Positions 9,646 through 19,621 of a DNA stretch of 64,000 nt are shown one piece after another (within the stretch, counting starts at the first letter, position 1; each line of letters opens with the position of its first letter). Location: positions 62,001-126,000 of the forward strand of contig NZ_JACKZA010000004.1 in assembly GCF_015100155.1 (NCBI RefSeq). Direction: 5' to 3'. The stretch comes from Acidithiobacillus sp. HP-2. GTDB taxonomy: Bacteria; Pseudomonadota; Gammaproteobacteria; Acidithiobacillales; Acidithiobacillaceae. A program made the translations under genes and the position numbers. The notes under the pieces are model-generated. The model searched no databases. It was not told the DNA's origin and saw nothing but the letters and a program-made list of their open reading frames with translations.

Positions 9646-11017
9646 ATATGGCACTACCCAAAATTCTGAACAAACTCTTTTTGTTTTTGTGAAAACCTTG
9701 CGCGCATGGTTTTATCCGCTGGCCGTATGGGCGCTGATTCCCCTTTTTCTGACCGCAGACAGTTTGCGTGCCTGGTCTTATTTACCTCCAGTGATCATCG
9801 CCTTGATTCTGGCGATCTGGGTTGCCTGGCATCGGCAACAATCCCAAAGTTTCAGTGCCTGGTTCCGTAATCCCGATACTCATCTTCCCCCCCTCGCTGG
9901 AGGGCTCTGGGAGGAAACGTTTGCCGACGGTTATCACTGGCGGCGGGACCAGGAGGCCCGACAACGTCAGTTAAGTGCCCAGATTCTTCAGCTGCGCGAT
10001 GCGCTCCAGGCAATGCCAGACGTGGTAGTGCTCATGGATGAGCGCGGTCAGTTGGTCTGGGTTAATCCTTCAGGTATTCGCCTCTTGCAACTGCAATGGC
10101 CGGATGATGTTGGCAAACCCCTGGCCTTCTGGTTGCGTACTCCCAATCTGCGGGCATTTTTAAGCGGTGAGGGCCCTTCAAGTTTGCAACTGGCTGCTCC
10201 ATCAGATGCCCAGTTGTTTTTGGAGGGCGTGCGTTATCCTTTGGCTGATGCCGGAGCTTTGGTGATTTTTCGGGATGTGACCCGCATTCGCCAACTGGAG
10301 CAGGTACGTCAGGATTTTGTGGCCAATGTTTCCCATGAACTACGCAGCCCGCTGACCGTGGTGCGGGGCTTCCTTGAAAACCTGTTGGATGGCCCTCTTG
10401 CCGATGATGAAGAAGTTGGCAGCCAGTTGCATTTGATGGAGCAGCAAACCCTGCGGATGCAATCCCTCGTTGAGGATTTGCTTTCGCTGGCGCGTATGGA
10501 GGCGGCTGAAGCCGAACCAGAGCGCTGTGATACCGTCATTTTCAGTGCACTGATTGAGGGCGTGCTGGACACGCTCAAGCCCAATATATCCGAAAAAAGG
10601 CTGAAAATTCACACGCAGCTGGACGAGACTCTGGGTATTTTTGCGGAGCAGGTAGACTTGACCAGTATCATCCGTAATCTCCTTGAAAATGCTATCAAGT
10701 ACACGCCCGCAGGACGCAGCATCACCATCAGTTGGGGCCGTGTTCCCGATGGTCTCATGCTGATGGTGCAGGATACGGGAGATGGGATTGCTGCAGAGCA
10801 CCTGCAAAGAATTACGGAACGTTTTTATCGGGTGGACAAGGGAAGATCCCGGCGGATGGGAGGTACGGGTCTGGGACTTGCCATTGTTCGCCATGCGGTA
10901 GAACGCTATCAGGGCCATTTGGATGTACATAGCGAAATTGGCCAGGGAACGGTATTTACCGCACTGTTCCCCTTGTCTCTGGCGCGCAGTGCAGTCAGCG
11001 GTGAAGATCTGTCATAA
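9635..11017 (+). CDS. phoR: Phosphate regulon sensor kinase PhoR
   Basis: Membrane histidine kinase partner of PhoB. Order: two closely spaced membrane segments near the N-terminus, a PAS-like domain (LQAMPDVVVLMDERGQLVWV), dimerisation/phospho-acceptor helix with about H234 in VSHELRSPLTVVRG, N box NLLENAIKYTPAG, G boxes DTGDGIA and MGGTGLGLAIVRH. There is no periplasmic sensor domain, as in classic PhoR. The start is uncertain: GTG 9635 gives an 11-base overlap with phoB; the frame is open to 9590, and GTG 9686 is another option. The stop codon lies within a Pho box. Confidence 0.88.
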   Translation: MTYEYGTTQNSEQTLFVFVKTLRAWFYPLAVWALIPLFLTADSLRAWSYLPPVIIALILAIWVAWHRQQSQSFSAWFRNPDTHLPPLAGGLWEETFADGYHWRRDQEARQRQLSAQILQLRDALQAMPDVVVLMDERGQLVWVNPSGIRLLQLQWPDDVGKPLAFWLRTPNLRAFLSGEGPSSLQLAAPSDAQLFLEGVRYPLADAGALVIFRDVTRIRQLEQVRQDFVANVSHELRSPLTVVRGFLENLLDGPLADDEEVGSQLHLMEQQTLRMQSLVEDLLSLARMEAAEAEPERCDTVIFSALIEGVLDTLKPNISEKRLKIHTQLDETLGIFAEQVDLTSIIRNLLENAIKYTPAGRSITISWGRVPDGLMLMVQDTGDGIAAEHLQRITERFYRVDKGRSRRMGGTGLGLAIVRHAVERYQGHLDVHSEIGQGTVFTALFPLSLARSAVSGEDLS

Positions 11018-11042
11018 AACGGTAATAAAACTCTGCTATTGT
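11009..11042 (+). promoter_or_regulatory. Pho box and -10 upstream of pstA remnant and pstB
   Basis: CTGTCATAAAACGGTAAT (11009-11026) has two 7-base direct repeats (CTGTCAT, CGGTAAT) separated by AAAA, the 7-4-7 layout of the PhoB box. Ten bases further is an extended -10, TGC-TATTGT (11034-11042). The box overlaps the phoR stop. It would have served the lost pst transport genes and now faces the PstA fragment and pstB. Confidence 0.6.
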
Positions 11043-11117
11043 AGGCTGCTTATGTTGGTAGGCTTCACCCCAGAAGGTTGCGGATCAATTTGAAAATTAA
11101 AAATGAATGCAAGACAC

Positions 11118-11275
11118 GTCGGCGTCAGTGTGTTGCCGAAAATATTTCAGTTTGCCATGAGTCCTGCGATGAGTGGCAAAATCTTGCCTGGGCGGGTGCG
11201 TTAATGGCTACCCTCGCCGTGTTGGTTTTGAGCCTTGGATCACGTTTAATTATTAAAGACAGGAGCCCGCGTTAA
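11118..11275 (+). pseudogene. pstA: C-terminal remnant of phosphate permease PstA
   Basis: The last part of the region reads EWQNLAWAGAL followed by a hydrophobic stretch and a basic end, matching the C-terminal end of PstA (E. coli has EWQQLAWAGVL at this point). Just upstream, in another frame, 11133-11165 reads LPKIFQFAMSP, matching the preceding PstA segment (IFKFAMSP in E. coli). The two halves are joined by a two-base excess (GC at 11166-11167), so the fragment is frameshifted as well as 5'-truncated. The stop overlaps the pstB start by one base (TAATG), the normal pstA-pstB junction. An open frame from TTG 11078 (65 codons) is only the second half plus unrelated sequence. Confidence 0.75.
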
Positions 11276-12042
11276 TGTCGGAACTTCAGAATACCAAAAT
11301 TGCTGTTCGTCACCTGGATTTTTACTACGGGAGTAATAAATCCCTCAAGGATATCAATCTGGAAATGCCGGAGAAGCAGGTCACCGCTTTTATCGGTCCT
11401 TCGGGTTGTGGCAAGTCAACCTTGCTACGGGTATTTAACCGGATGTATTCACTTTATCCCGGGCAACGCGCTACCGGTGAGGTGTTGCTGGATGGGGAAA
11501 ATATTCTTTCCCCCAGTATGGACGTCAACATGTTGCGGGCCAAAATCGGCATGGTGTTTCAAAAGCCGACACCTTTCCCGATGTCGATTTACGATAATAT
11601 CGCCTTCGGCATCAAGCTCTATGAAAAACTCCGCAAGGTGGAAATGGATGAGCGGGTGGAAGAAGCCCTGCGTCAGGCCGCTCTCTGGGATGAGGTCAAG
11701 GATAAACTCAAGACCAGTGGTTTGGGTCTTTCCGGAGGGCAACAGCAACGTCTGTGTATTGCCCGCGCCGTTGCGGTAAAACCCGAAGTGATTTTGCTGG
11801 ATGAACCCACTTCCGCTCTCGACCCGATAGCAACCCTGAAAATTGAAGAACTGGTCAGTGAGTTGCGCAATCAGTTCACCATTCTCATTGTGACCCACAA
11901 TATGCAGCAGGCTGCGCGCGTGTCTGATTACACGGCCTTTATGTATATTGGCGAAATGGTAGAGTTTGGCCAGACCAACCAATTATTTACCAATCCGGCC
12001 AAGAAACAGACGGAAGATTACATCACGGGTCGTTATGGTTAA
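11275..12042 (+). CDS. pstB: Phosphate ABC transporter ATPase PstB
   Basis: ATP-binding subunit of the high-affinity phosphate transporter and part of the PhoR signalling complex. Walker [10 protein letters not shown] (residues 41-49), Q-loop [16 protein letters not shown], signature [13 protein letters not shown], Walker [14 protein letters not shown] and H-switch [13 protein letters not shown] are intact. Length 255 residues. Its membrane partners PstC and PstA are not present here apart from the PstA fragment overlapping its start, so it must work with components encoded elsewhere or only in signalling. phoU follows by 12 bases. Confidence 0.95.
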   Translation: MSELQNTKIAVRHLDFYYGSNKSLKDINLEMPEKQVTAFIGPSGCGKSTLLRVFNRMYSLYPGQRATGEVLLDGENILSPSMDVNMLRAKIGMVFQKPTPFPMSIYDNIAFGIKLYEKLRKVEMDERVEEALRQAALWDEVKDKLKTSGLGLSGGQQQRLCIARAVAVKPEVILLDEPTSALDPIATLKIEELVSELRNQFTILIVTHNMQQAARVSDYTAFMYIGEMVEFGQTNQLFTNPAKKQTEDYITGRYG

Positions 12043-12054
12043 GGAGAACTGAAC

Positions 12055-12768
12055 ATGGATAAAGATCAGCATATTTCCCAACGTTTCAATGATGACTTGA
12101 ACGAAGTTCATGAGCTGGTTCTGGCGATGGGTGGGGTCGTTGAAGAACAAATCAGCAATGCCATTCGCGCATTACAGACCGGGGATAATGACCTGGCCAG
12201 GGAAGTGGTAGCCCGGGACCATGAAGTCAATGGATATGAAGTACGGATTGAAGAGGAATGTATCAATATCCTCGCAATGCGCCAGCCGGCGGCCTCGGAC
12301 TTACGTCTGGTCATGACGCTCATCAAAAGTATTGCCGATCTTGAGCGCATGGGCGATAAGGCCAGCAAGATTGCGGATATGGTGTTGGCCATGGGGCATG
12401 GGACGCGCAATTCCAACCCGGCCTTCATGCGCGATGTGGGCGTCATGGCAGATTATGCGCTGAATATGCTGCGTCGGGCCATGGATGCCCTGGCTCGGGC
12501 AGACGCTGAACAGGCCATTGCCATTGCCAAGGGTGACGAGGTTCTCAATCAGGAGTACCGGTCTGCCCTGCGTCGCCTGATTACCTACATGATGGAAGAT
12601 CCACGCACCATTACACCAGCAATTGATGCCCTGTTTATTGCCAAGGCCATAGAGCGTATTGGCGATCATGCCCGCAACATTTGTGAGTATGTGATTTATC
12701 TTGCCAAGGGCAAAAATGTCCGGCATCTTCCCCTGGATCAGGTTGAGCAAAGCCTCCAGGGGAAATAA
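12055..12768 (+). CDS. phoU: Phosphate signalling regulator PhoU
   Basis: Peripheral protein of two three-helix bundles that transmits the transporter state to PhoR and lowers phosphate uptake. The metal-binding signature of helix bundles is visible: LIKSIADLERMGDKASKIA in the first half and AKAIERIGDHARNICEYVIY in the second. Length 237 residues, normal. It lies between pstB and ppx, linking phosphate signalling with polyphosphate breakdown. Confidence 0.95.
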   Translation: MDKDQHISQRFNDDLNEVHELVLAMGGVVEEQISNAIRALQTGDNDLAREVVARDHEVNGYEVRIEEECINILAMRQPAASDLRLVMTLIKSIADLERMGDKASKIADMVLAMGHGTRNSNPAFMRDVGVMADYALNMLRRAMDALARADAEQAIAIAKGDEVLNQEYRSALRRLITYMMEDPRTITPAIDALFIAKAIERIGDHARNICEYVIYLAKGKNVRHLPLDQVEQSLQGK

Positions 12769-12770
12769 TC

Positions 12771-14282
12771 ATGTCGGAACCCGTGACCACTGCTGTATTG
12801 GAAAATTATTTGGCAGCAGTGGATCTGGGTTCCAATTCTTTTCATATGGTAGTGGCGGAAGAGCTGGGTTCAGAAATTCGCTTGCTCGACCGCCTGCGGG
12901 AAGGTGTGCGTCTTGCCGAAGGTTTGCGGGAGGATGCCACGCTGGATCCGGCCGTCGAAAAACGGGCACTGGATTGTCTGGCACGTTTTGGTCAGCGCCT
13001 TCGTGGTATACGTCCCGACCGGGTACGCATCATTGGTACCAACACGTTGCGTCAGGCGAGCGCTGCTGAGGGCTTTGTGCAGGCTATTGAAGCCACTCTG
13101 GGTTTTCCTCTGGAAATTGTTGCCGGTCGGGAAGAAGCACGACTGGTCTATCTGGGTGTCGCCCACAGTCTGGCGGTAGATGCGGATGAACGCCGCCTGG
13201 TCATTGATATTGGCGGGGGCAGTACCGAAGTCATTGTGGGTCAGGGATTTGTGCCGAACAATCGTGAGAGTCTTCATTTTGGATGCGTAGGTTCCAGCCG
13301 CGCCTTTTTCCCGGATGATCTGATCACCACGGCGTCCTGCGAACGCCTTGAAAAAAAAGTGCGTATGGCCGTAGAGCCGATGCTGGATGAATTCACTGGC
13401 CATGGTTGGGATCAGGCAGTAGGTTCTTCCGGGACCATCAAAGCAATTAATCGGATCCTAATCGAGAATGGTCAGGGTAGCCGTATTACCCGTCATGGTA
13501 TGTACTGGTTGCGAGAGCAAATTCTGCAGTTGGGCTCAGTGCGGGCCTTGTCCCGTCTGAAAGGTTTGAAGTCGGATCGTGCCGCTGTTTTTGCGGGTGG
13601 ATTCATGATTCTTTTCGCCTTGTTCGAGGCCTTGAATATTCAGGAAATGCGGTTTTCAGAGGGTGCGTTGCGGGAAGGTGCCATTTATGACCTGCTCGGC
13701 CGGATTCACCAGGAAGACACCCGCGAACTCAGTATTCGCAGTCTCCAGGAGCGCTTTCACAGTCAAACCGGGCGCAACCAGGGTGTGGCAGCCTGGGCGG
13801 ATCAGTTTTTTGCGGCAGCAATGGCGAACTGGTCTTTACATGGTGCCCATCGGCAATGGCTGCAGTGGGCGGCGTTAACCCATGATATTGGTCTGGATAT
13901 TGCCCATTCCGGTTTTCACAAGCACGGCGAATACATCTGGCGGAATGCCGATTTGGCGGGCTTTTCCCGCCGGGAACAGGGGGTCGTGGCCGCTCTGTTG
14001 CGAACCCAGCGCAAGCGGCTTCCGCATCTGCAGTTCTATGCGGCTTTAGGCATTGCTGCGGAAGACCTGCTGGCAATTCAGCGCCTGGCGGTATTGCTGC
14101 GACTTGCCATTGTTTTCCATCGGGGTGCGCAAATTTCGGCTACAGCACCCGCCTTGCAGGTGGTGGACAAAGTCCTGCGCCTGTCACTGCCTGATCATTA
14201 CAAGGATAAAATGCCTCTGCTTTTTGCGGATCTTGAGCAGGAACAGGAAAATATGGCTCCTGATTTTCATCTCCATTGGTAA
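12771..14282 (+). CDS. ppx: Exopolyphosphatase (Ppx/GppA family)
   Basis: Releases phosphate from the ends of polyphosphate, or hydrolyses pppGpp in related members. ASKHA-type motifs are present: AVDLGSNSFHMVV near the N-terminus, REEARLVYLGV, DIGGGSTEVIVG and the GSSGTIKAI segment; the C-terminal part has HD-like residues (LTHDIGLDIAHSGFHKHG). Length 503 residues fits full-length Ppx. It starts two bases after phoU, so it probably belongs to the phosphate operon. GppA function cannot be excluded from sequence alone. Confidence 0.92.
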   Translation: MSEPVTTAVLENYLAAVDLGSNSFHMVVAEELGSEIRLLDRLREGVRLAEGLREDATLDPAVEKRALDCLARFGQRLRGIRPDRVRIIGTNTLRQASAAEGFVQAIEATLGFPLEIVAGREEARLVYLGVAHSLAVDADERRLVIDIGGGSTEVIVGQGFVPNNRESLHFGCVGSSRAFFPDDLITTASCERLEKKVRMAVEPMLDEFTGHGWDQAVGSSGTIKAINRILIENGQGSRITRHGMYWLREQILQLGSVRALSRLKGLKSDRAAVFAGGFMILFALFEALNIQEMRFSEGALREGAIYDLLGRIHQEDTRELSIRSLQERFHSQTGRNQGVAAWADQFFAAAMANWSLHGAHRQWLQWAALTHDIGLDIAHSGFHKHGEYIWRNADLAGFSRREQGVVAALLRTQRKRLPHLQFYAALGIAAEDLLAIQRLAVLLRLAIVFHRGAQISATAPALQVVDKVLRLSLPDHYKDKMPLLFADLEQEQENMAPDFHLHW

Positions 14283-14312
14283 GAGGACGTTCCCATCGAA
14301 TTTCTGAATCCG

Positions 14313-14915
14313 TTGTTGCACTGGCTGCATCTGCAACCGGTTACCCTGAGCGTTATCAAGGAGTTTCTGCGCCAGTATGGATATTGGATCCTGTTCATCG
14401 GGACCCTGCTGGAAGGTGAGGCGGTAGTCATCATCGCTGGGGCTCTTGCCCATGCCGGGGTGCTGGATTTGCCCCTGGTCATTGCCGTTTCCTGGCTGGG
14501 AAGCACCATTAATGATCAGGTTTTGTATCAGGTAGGTTCCCGCTATGGCGAGCGGATTCTCGACTGGCTTCCCGCCTTTCTCAAGCGCCATGTAACCCAG
14601 GCAGAGGGTTTAATTAGGCGCTTCGGCGATTGGGTGACGCTGCTGTTTCGCTTTATTTATGGGACCCGAACCATCACCCCGATACTCCTGGGTGTGCATC
14701 ATTATCCACCCCGACGCTACCTGGTCATGAATCCACTGGCTGCTGCTGTCTGGGCCGGCGTCATCGCCGGTATCGGTTATGTTCTCGGGGCTTCCTTGCA
14801 AAGCCTGCTGAATGGGGTGCGCCAGGTGCAGATTATTTTGTTGCTGCTGCTGTTTATGGGTGCTTTGCTTTACTGGTTTTGGCATCGCTGGAATAAATCC
14901 AAAACCGGTACTTAG
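14313..14915 (+). CDS. DedA/YohD-family membrane protein
   Basis: Integral inner-membrane protein of the DedA (SNARE-associated) family, members of which support envelope homeostasis and undecaprenyl-phosphate or lipid recycling. Visible: GTLLEGEAVVIIAGALAH, GSTINDQVLYQVGSRYG, RFIYGTRTITPILLG and two C-terminal hydrophobic segments, all as in YohD. The first standard start is TTG 14313. A better ribosome site (GAGG, 14283-14286) is eight bases before an in-frame ATC at 14295, which would add six residues; an unusual start is possible. It follows ppx by 30 bases. Confidence 0.82.
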   Translation: MLHWLHLQPVTLSVIKEFLRQYGYWILFIGTLLEGEAVVIIAGALAHAGVLDLPLVIAVSWLGSTINDQVLYQVGSRYGERILDWLPAFLKRHVTQAEGLIRRFGDWVTLLFRFIYGTRTITPILLGVHHYPPRRYLVMNPLAAAVWAGVIAGIGYVLGASLQSLLNGVRQVQIILLLLLFMGALLYWFWHRWNKSKTGT

Positions 14916-14960
14916 CACGGCTGTTTTGCAGCCGACCTGGCCCTAGTGCGCGGTCCAGTC

Positions 14961-14988
14961 TTGCTCTAGTGGGGTAACTTGTGATAAA
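14961..14988 (+). promoter_or_regulatory. Possible rpsB promoter
   Basis: TTGCTC (14961-14966) and GATAAA (14983-14988, preceded by TGT) are 16 bases apart, giving a moderate sigma-70 match. It lies in the 192-base gap before rpsB, leaving a leader of over 100 bases. No further elements recognised. Confidence 0.3.
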
Positions 14989-15107
14989 ACGCGCTGGGCT
15001 TTGCCCTAATACGCACACGTAGCCTGAGAGGATTTCCGGGTGTCCGCAAGGATGGAATTCTCGGCCGCGTGGTGGATCTTAACCCTATGAAAACTGGAGA
15101 AATCTCT

Positions 15108-15860
15108 ATGAGCAGCAATGTAAGCATGCGTGCCCTGCTGGAAGCCGGCGTGCACTTTGGTCATCAAGCCCGTTACTGGCATCCCAAAATGGCCCCTTAC
15201 CTGTTTGGTGAGCGCAATCGCATTCACATTATCAATCTTGAACATACTCTGCCCATGCTGCGTTGCGCGCTGGCTTTTATTGAGCAGGTGTCGCGCAAAC
15301 ATGGTCGGGTTCTTTTTGTGGGTACCAAACGCCAGGCGCGTGAAGCGGTAGAGCAGGAAGCTCGTCGTTGTGGCGCCTTTTTTGTCAATCAACGCTGGCT
15401 TGGTGGTACCCTGACCAACTTTAAAACCATTCGCCAGTCTATTCGTCGTCTGGACGAGTTGGACCAGATGTCAGCCGATGGCACGCTTGAAAAGCTGACC
15501 AAAAAAGAAGGCCTAACCCTGTCGCGTGAGCGTGACAAACTGGAACGCAGTCTTGGTGGTATCAAGGAAATGAATGGTCTGCCCGATGCTATTTTTGTGA
15601 TTGATGTGGGTCATGAAAATATTGCGGTGCTGGAAGCGCGCAAGTTGGGTATTCCGGTAATTGGTGTGGTCGATAGCAACTGCGATCCGTTGCTGATTGA
15701 TTACCCCATTCCAGGCAACGATGATGCTACCCGTGCTATCCGTCTTTATGCTTCGCTGGTGGCCGATGCCATTTTGGCCGGTCGGCAAGGTGGTGAAGTG
15801 GATTTGCTGGACGAATTCGTCGAAGTGGACGAAGAAACCATTGAAATTGACGCCGATTAA
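15108..15860 (+). CDS. rpsB: 30S ribosomal protein S2
   Basis: Structural protein of the small ribosomal subunit. The sequence has [49 protein letters not shown] and [20 protein letters not shown], diagnostic for S2, and an acidic tail. ATG 15108 has GGAGA seven bases upstream; an in-frame GTG at 15069 would add 13 unusual residues. Length 250. First gene of the long operon rpsB-tsf-pyrH-frr. Confidence 0.96.
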   Translation: MSSNVSMRALLEAGVHFGHQARYWHPKMAPYLFGERNRIHIINLEHTLPMLRCALAFIEQVSRKHGRVLFVGTKRQAREAVEQEARRCGAFFVNQRWLGGTLTNFKTIRQSIRRLDELDQMSADGTLEKLTKKEGLTLSRERDKLERSLGGIKEMNGLPDAIFVIDVGHENIAVLEARKLGIPVIGVVDSNCDPLLIDYPIPGNDDATRAIRLYASLVADAILAGRQGGEVDLLDEFVEVDEETIEIDAD

Positions 15861-15889
15861 CGCATTCACCACATAACCGAGGAGTTTAC

Positions 15890-16768
15890 ATGGCTATTAG
15901 TGCACAACAGGTTAAAGAACTGCGTGAGCGCACCGGCGCCGGCATGATGGAATGCAAAACTGTTCTGACTGAAGCGGACGGAGATATGGAAGCGGCCATT
16001 GATCTGCTGCGCACCCGTGGTTTGGCCAAGGCCGACAAGAAGGCCAGCCGGGTAGCGGCGGAGGGCGTCATTGTTACTGCGCTGAGTGCAGACCAGAAGC
16101 AGGGGGTGGTGCTGGAAGTGAACTGCGAGACCGATTTTGTGGCCAAGAATGATGATTTTCTGGCCTTGGCCAAGGATTGTGCCGGGCAGGCTCTGCAACA
16201 GGGTCTGAAACAAATAGAGGCACTGGTGGCGGATGCGTCCATTGAAGAGCGGCGCAAGACCCTGGTCAGCAAGCTGGGTGAAAACATCAGTTTGCGGCGT
16301 TTGCAGCACTTGCAGGTCAAGGAAGGCGTGGTTGGAGCCTATATACATGGCAGCCGCATCGGGGTGATAGTGGCACTGGAAGGTCAGGCGGCTACGGAAG
16401 AACTCGGTAAGGATGTGGCCATGCACGTGGCTGCAGCCCGTCCGGAAGTGGTTCGTCCTGATCAGGTCTCTGCAGAACGTCTGGCCCGGGAAAAGGATAT
16501 TCTGGTCGCCCAGGCCGCTGATAGTGGCAAGCCTGCTGATATTGTTGAAAAAATGATATCCGGTCGGCTCAACAAGCTGGTCAATGAAATTGCGCTGACC
16601 GGGCAACCTTTTGTGAAAGATCCGGATAAGAGCGTAGGGCAGTTGGTCAAGGGTTTTTCGGGAGTGGAAGTCGTCGAATTCATCCGTTTTGAGGTGGGTG
16701 AAGGTATCGAAAAAGCACCCACGGCAGACTTCGCCAGCGAAGTAATGGCGCAAGTCCGGGGGTCCTGA
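15890..16768 (+). CDS. tsf: Elongation factor Ts
   Basis: Nucleotide exchange factor for EF-Tu. Shows the UBA-like N-terminus VKELRERTGAGMMECKTVL, the core VNCETDFVAKND and a C-terminal dimerisation region with LTGQPFVKDPDKSVGQLV. Length 292 residues. Strong ribosome site (GAGGAG) before ATG 15890. Its stop is directly followed by the pyrH start. Confidence 0.97.
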   Translation: MAISAQQVKELRERTGAGMMECKTVLTEADGDMEAAIDLLRTRGLAKADKKASRVAAEGVIVTALSADQKQGVVLEVNCETDFVAKNDDFLALAKDCAGQALQQGLKQIEALVADASIEERRKTLVSKLGENISLRRLQHLQVKEGVVGAYIHGSRIGVIVALEGQAATEELGKDVAMHVAAARPEVVRPDQVSAERLAREKDILVAQAADSGKPADIVEKMISGRLNKLVNEIALTGQPFVKDPDKSVGQLVKGFSGVEVVEFIRFEVGEGIEKAPTADFASEVMAQVRGS

Positions 16769-18051
<1,283 letters not shown>

Positions 18052-18056
18052 GTATT

Positions 18057-18821
18057 ATGGCTGTACTGCCTGGATCAGAAGCGCCTAAGTTCCCTCGCCA
18101 TGTTGCGGTCATTATGGATGGCAATGGCCGCTGGGCGTATCGGCAGCATTTACCCCGTGTGGCCGGTCATCGACGGGGAGCTGAAGTCGTCCGGGAGATG
18201 GTTCAGTCCTGTGTAGACCTGGGTATTCCCCATCTCACTCTCTTTGCGTTTAGCACTGAAAACTGGCGGCGGCCTCCTCTGGAGGTGCGTCTGCTCATGA
18301 ATCTGTTCCGCTTGCTCCTGAAGCGGGAAGCCCGCAAGTTGCATGAAAATGGGGTGCGCTTACGGATTATCGGCGATCGCAGTGCGCTGGAACAGGATAT
18401 CCGTCAGTTGATTGAAGAAGCTGAAAATCTTACCCGGGATAATACACGTCTGCAACTCAACCTCGCAGTAAATTACGGTGGACGTTGGGATATCGCCCAG
18501 GCTACACGCGCTGCAATTGCTGCCTATCAGTCTGCAGACTTGAATCTGCAGGATCTCAGTGAGCAGGATATTGCCCAACATCTGAGTCTTGCCGATGGAC
18601 CCGAGCCGGATTTGTTGATTCGTACGGGTGGGGAAGAACGCATAAGTAATTTTCTGGTCTGGCAACTGGCGTACACAGAATTCTATTTTACCGACACGCT
18701 CTGGCCGGATTTTGATCGCGCCTCTCTGGAACACGCACTGCATTCTTTTGCACATCGTCAAAGGCGTTTTGGACGTACTGGTGATCAGGTTCTGGAGGGC
18801 GATTGCTTCGTCAGCGACTGA
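18057..18821 (+). CDS. uppS: Undecaprenyl diphosphate synthase
   Basis: Cis-prenyltransferase making the C55 lipid carrier for peptidoglycan and O-antigen. The catalytic Asp is D21 in VIMDGNGRWA; other signatures are HRRGAEVVREMVQ, LTLFAFSTENWRRP, LAVNYGGRWDI and LLIRTGGEERISNFLVWQLAY. Length 254 residues. It overlaps cdsA by 19 bases. Confidence 0.97.
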   Translation: MAVLPGSEAPKFPRHVAVIMDGNGRWAYRQHLPRVAGHRRGAEVVREMVQSCVDLGIPHLTLFAFSTENWRRPPLEVRLLMNLFRLLLKREARKLHENGVRLRIIGDRSALEQDIRQLIEEAENLTRDNTRLQLNLAVNYGGRWDIAQATRAAIAAYQSADLNLQDLSEQDIAQHLSLADGPEPDLLIRTGGEERISNFLVWQLAYTEFYFTDTLWPDFDRASLEHALHSFAHRQRRFGRTGDQVLEGDCFVSD

Positions 18822-19621
18822 TCACCGCCGCCTTTTTGTTGCTGCTGGTTTTTGTCCTGATTTTTCAGGCTTCCTCTCAGATTTTCCTGGTTTTTTTAAT
18901 GCTGCTCGCCCTGCTTGCCGGACAGGAATGGGGTCGCCTCAGCTTATTCTCCAGGTCTCTTGCCCTGCTTCTGGGGCTGTCGCTCGCGCTGCTTTTGCTG
19001 CTGCCGCTTTGGTTAAAAAACCTGATCGGTCCCATGTTGGCAGATGTTTCGGTAGCCGCATGGTTATTATGGGCGGTGCTGATGCTTGCTGCGTCACCCA
19101 GCATGCTACATAGAGCTTCACTTTGGCAGCGTCCGCTTACGGGTTTCCTGCTTTTGCCAGCTTTTTTGCCCGCTTTCTGGTTTGCCTTGCAACTTCAGCG
19201 TCAGTCCCCCCATCAACTTTTGTGGGTGATTTTGATAATCAGCGCAGGAGATGTAGGTGCCATGACATTTGGGAAACTGTGGGGCCGGCGGCGGCTGATC
19301 CCACAGGTCAGTCCGGGCAAAACCTGGGAAGGCCTCCTGGGTGGCTTGCTTGCCAGCGCCATTGTGGGCACACTGGGCGCATGGATCTGGCTGGGGGCTC
19401 ACCCTCTCGTATTATGCTCAGGGGCTTTGCTGGGAGTGGTGACAGCAATATTTGCAGTCATTGGTGACCTGGCAGAAAGTTATCTCAAACGCCGCGCAGA
19501 TCGTAAGGATAGCGGGCAATTACTGCCGGGACACGGTGGTTTGCTTGACCGTCTGGACAGTATCAGCGCGGGTATTCCGGTTTTTGTAGCCGGGCTTTAC
19601 TATCTGGGTTGGTGGAAATGA
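18803..19621 (+). CDS. cdsA: Phosphatidate cytidylyltransferase
   Basis: Integral membrane enzyme forming CDP-diacylglycerol, the branch-point phospholipid precursor. Several hydrophobic segments fill the N-terminal two thirds; the family signature lies near the C-terminus ([20 protein letters not shown] followed by GLLDRLDS). A TTG at 18803, with GGAGGG shortly upstream and inside uppS, gives the usual [10 protein letters not shown]-terminus. Length 272. Stop overlaps the dxr start (ATGA). Confidence 0.94.
   Translation: MLRQRLITAAFLLLLVFVLIFQASSQIFLVFLMLLALLAGQEWGRLSLFSRSLALLLGLSLALLLLLPLWLKNLIGPMLADVSVAAWLLWAVLMLAASPSMLHRASLWQRPLTGFLLLPAFLPAFWFALQLQRQSPHQLLWVILIISAGDVGAMTFGKLWGRRRLIPQVSPGKTWEGLLGGLLASAIVGTLGAWIWLGAHPLVLCSGALLGVVTAIFAVIGDLAESYLKRRADRKDSGQLLPGHGGLLDRLDSISAGIPVFVAGLYYLGWWK

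Noticed and set aside
11078-11275. A real 65-residue membrane protein gene before pstB
   Set aside because: The second half matches the end of PstA, and the preceding PstA segment is found in another frame, so a decayed gene fits better.
14918-14934. CGGCTG-TTTTG-CAGCCG hairpin after the DedA gene as terminator
   Set aside because: Only six pairs and no T-run follows; left unannotated.
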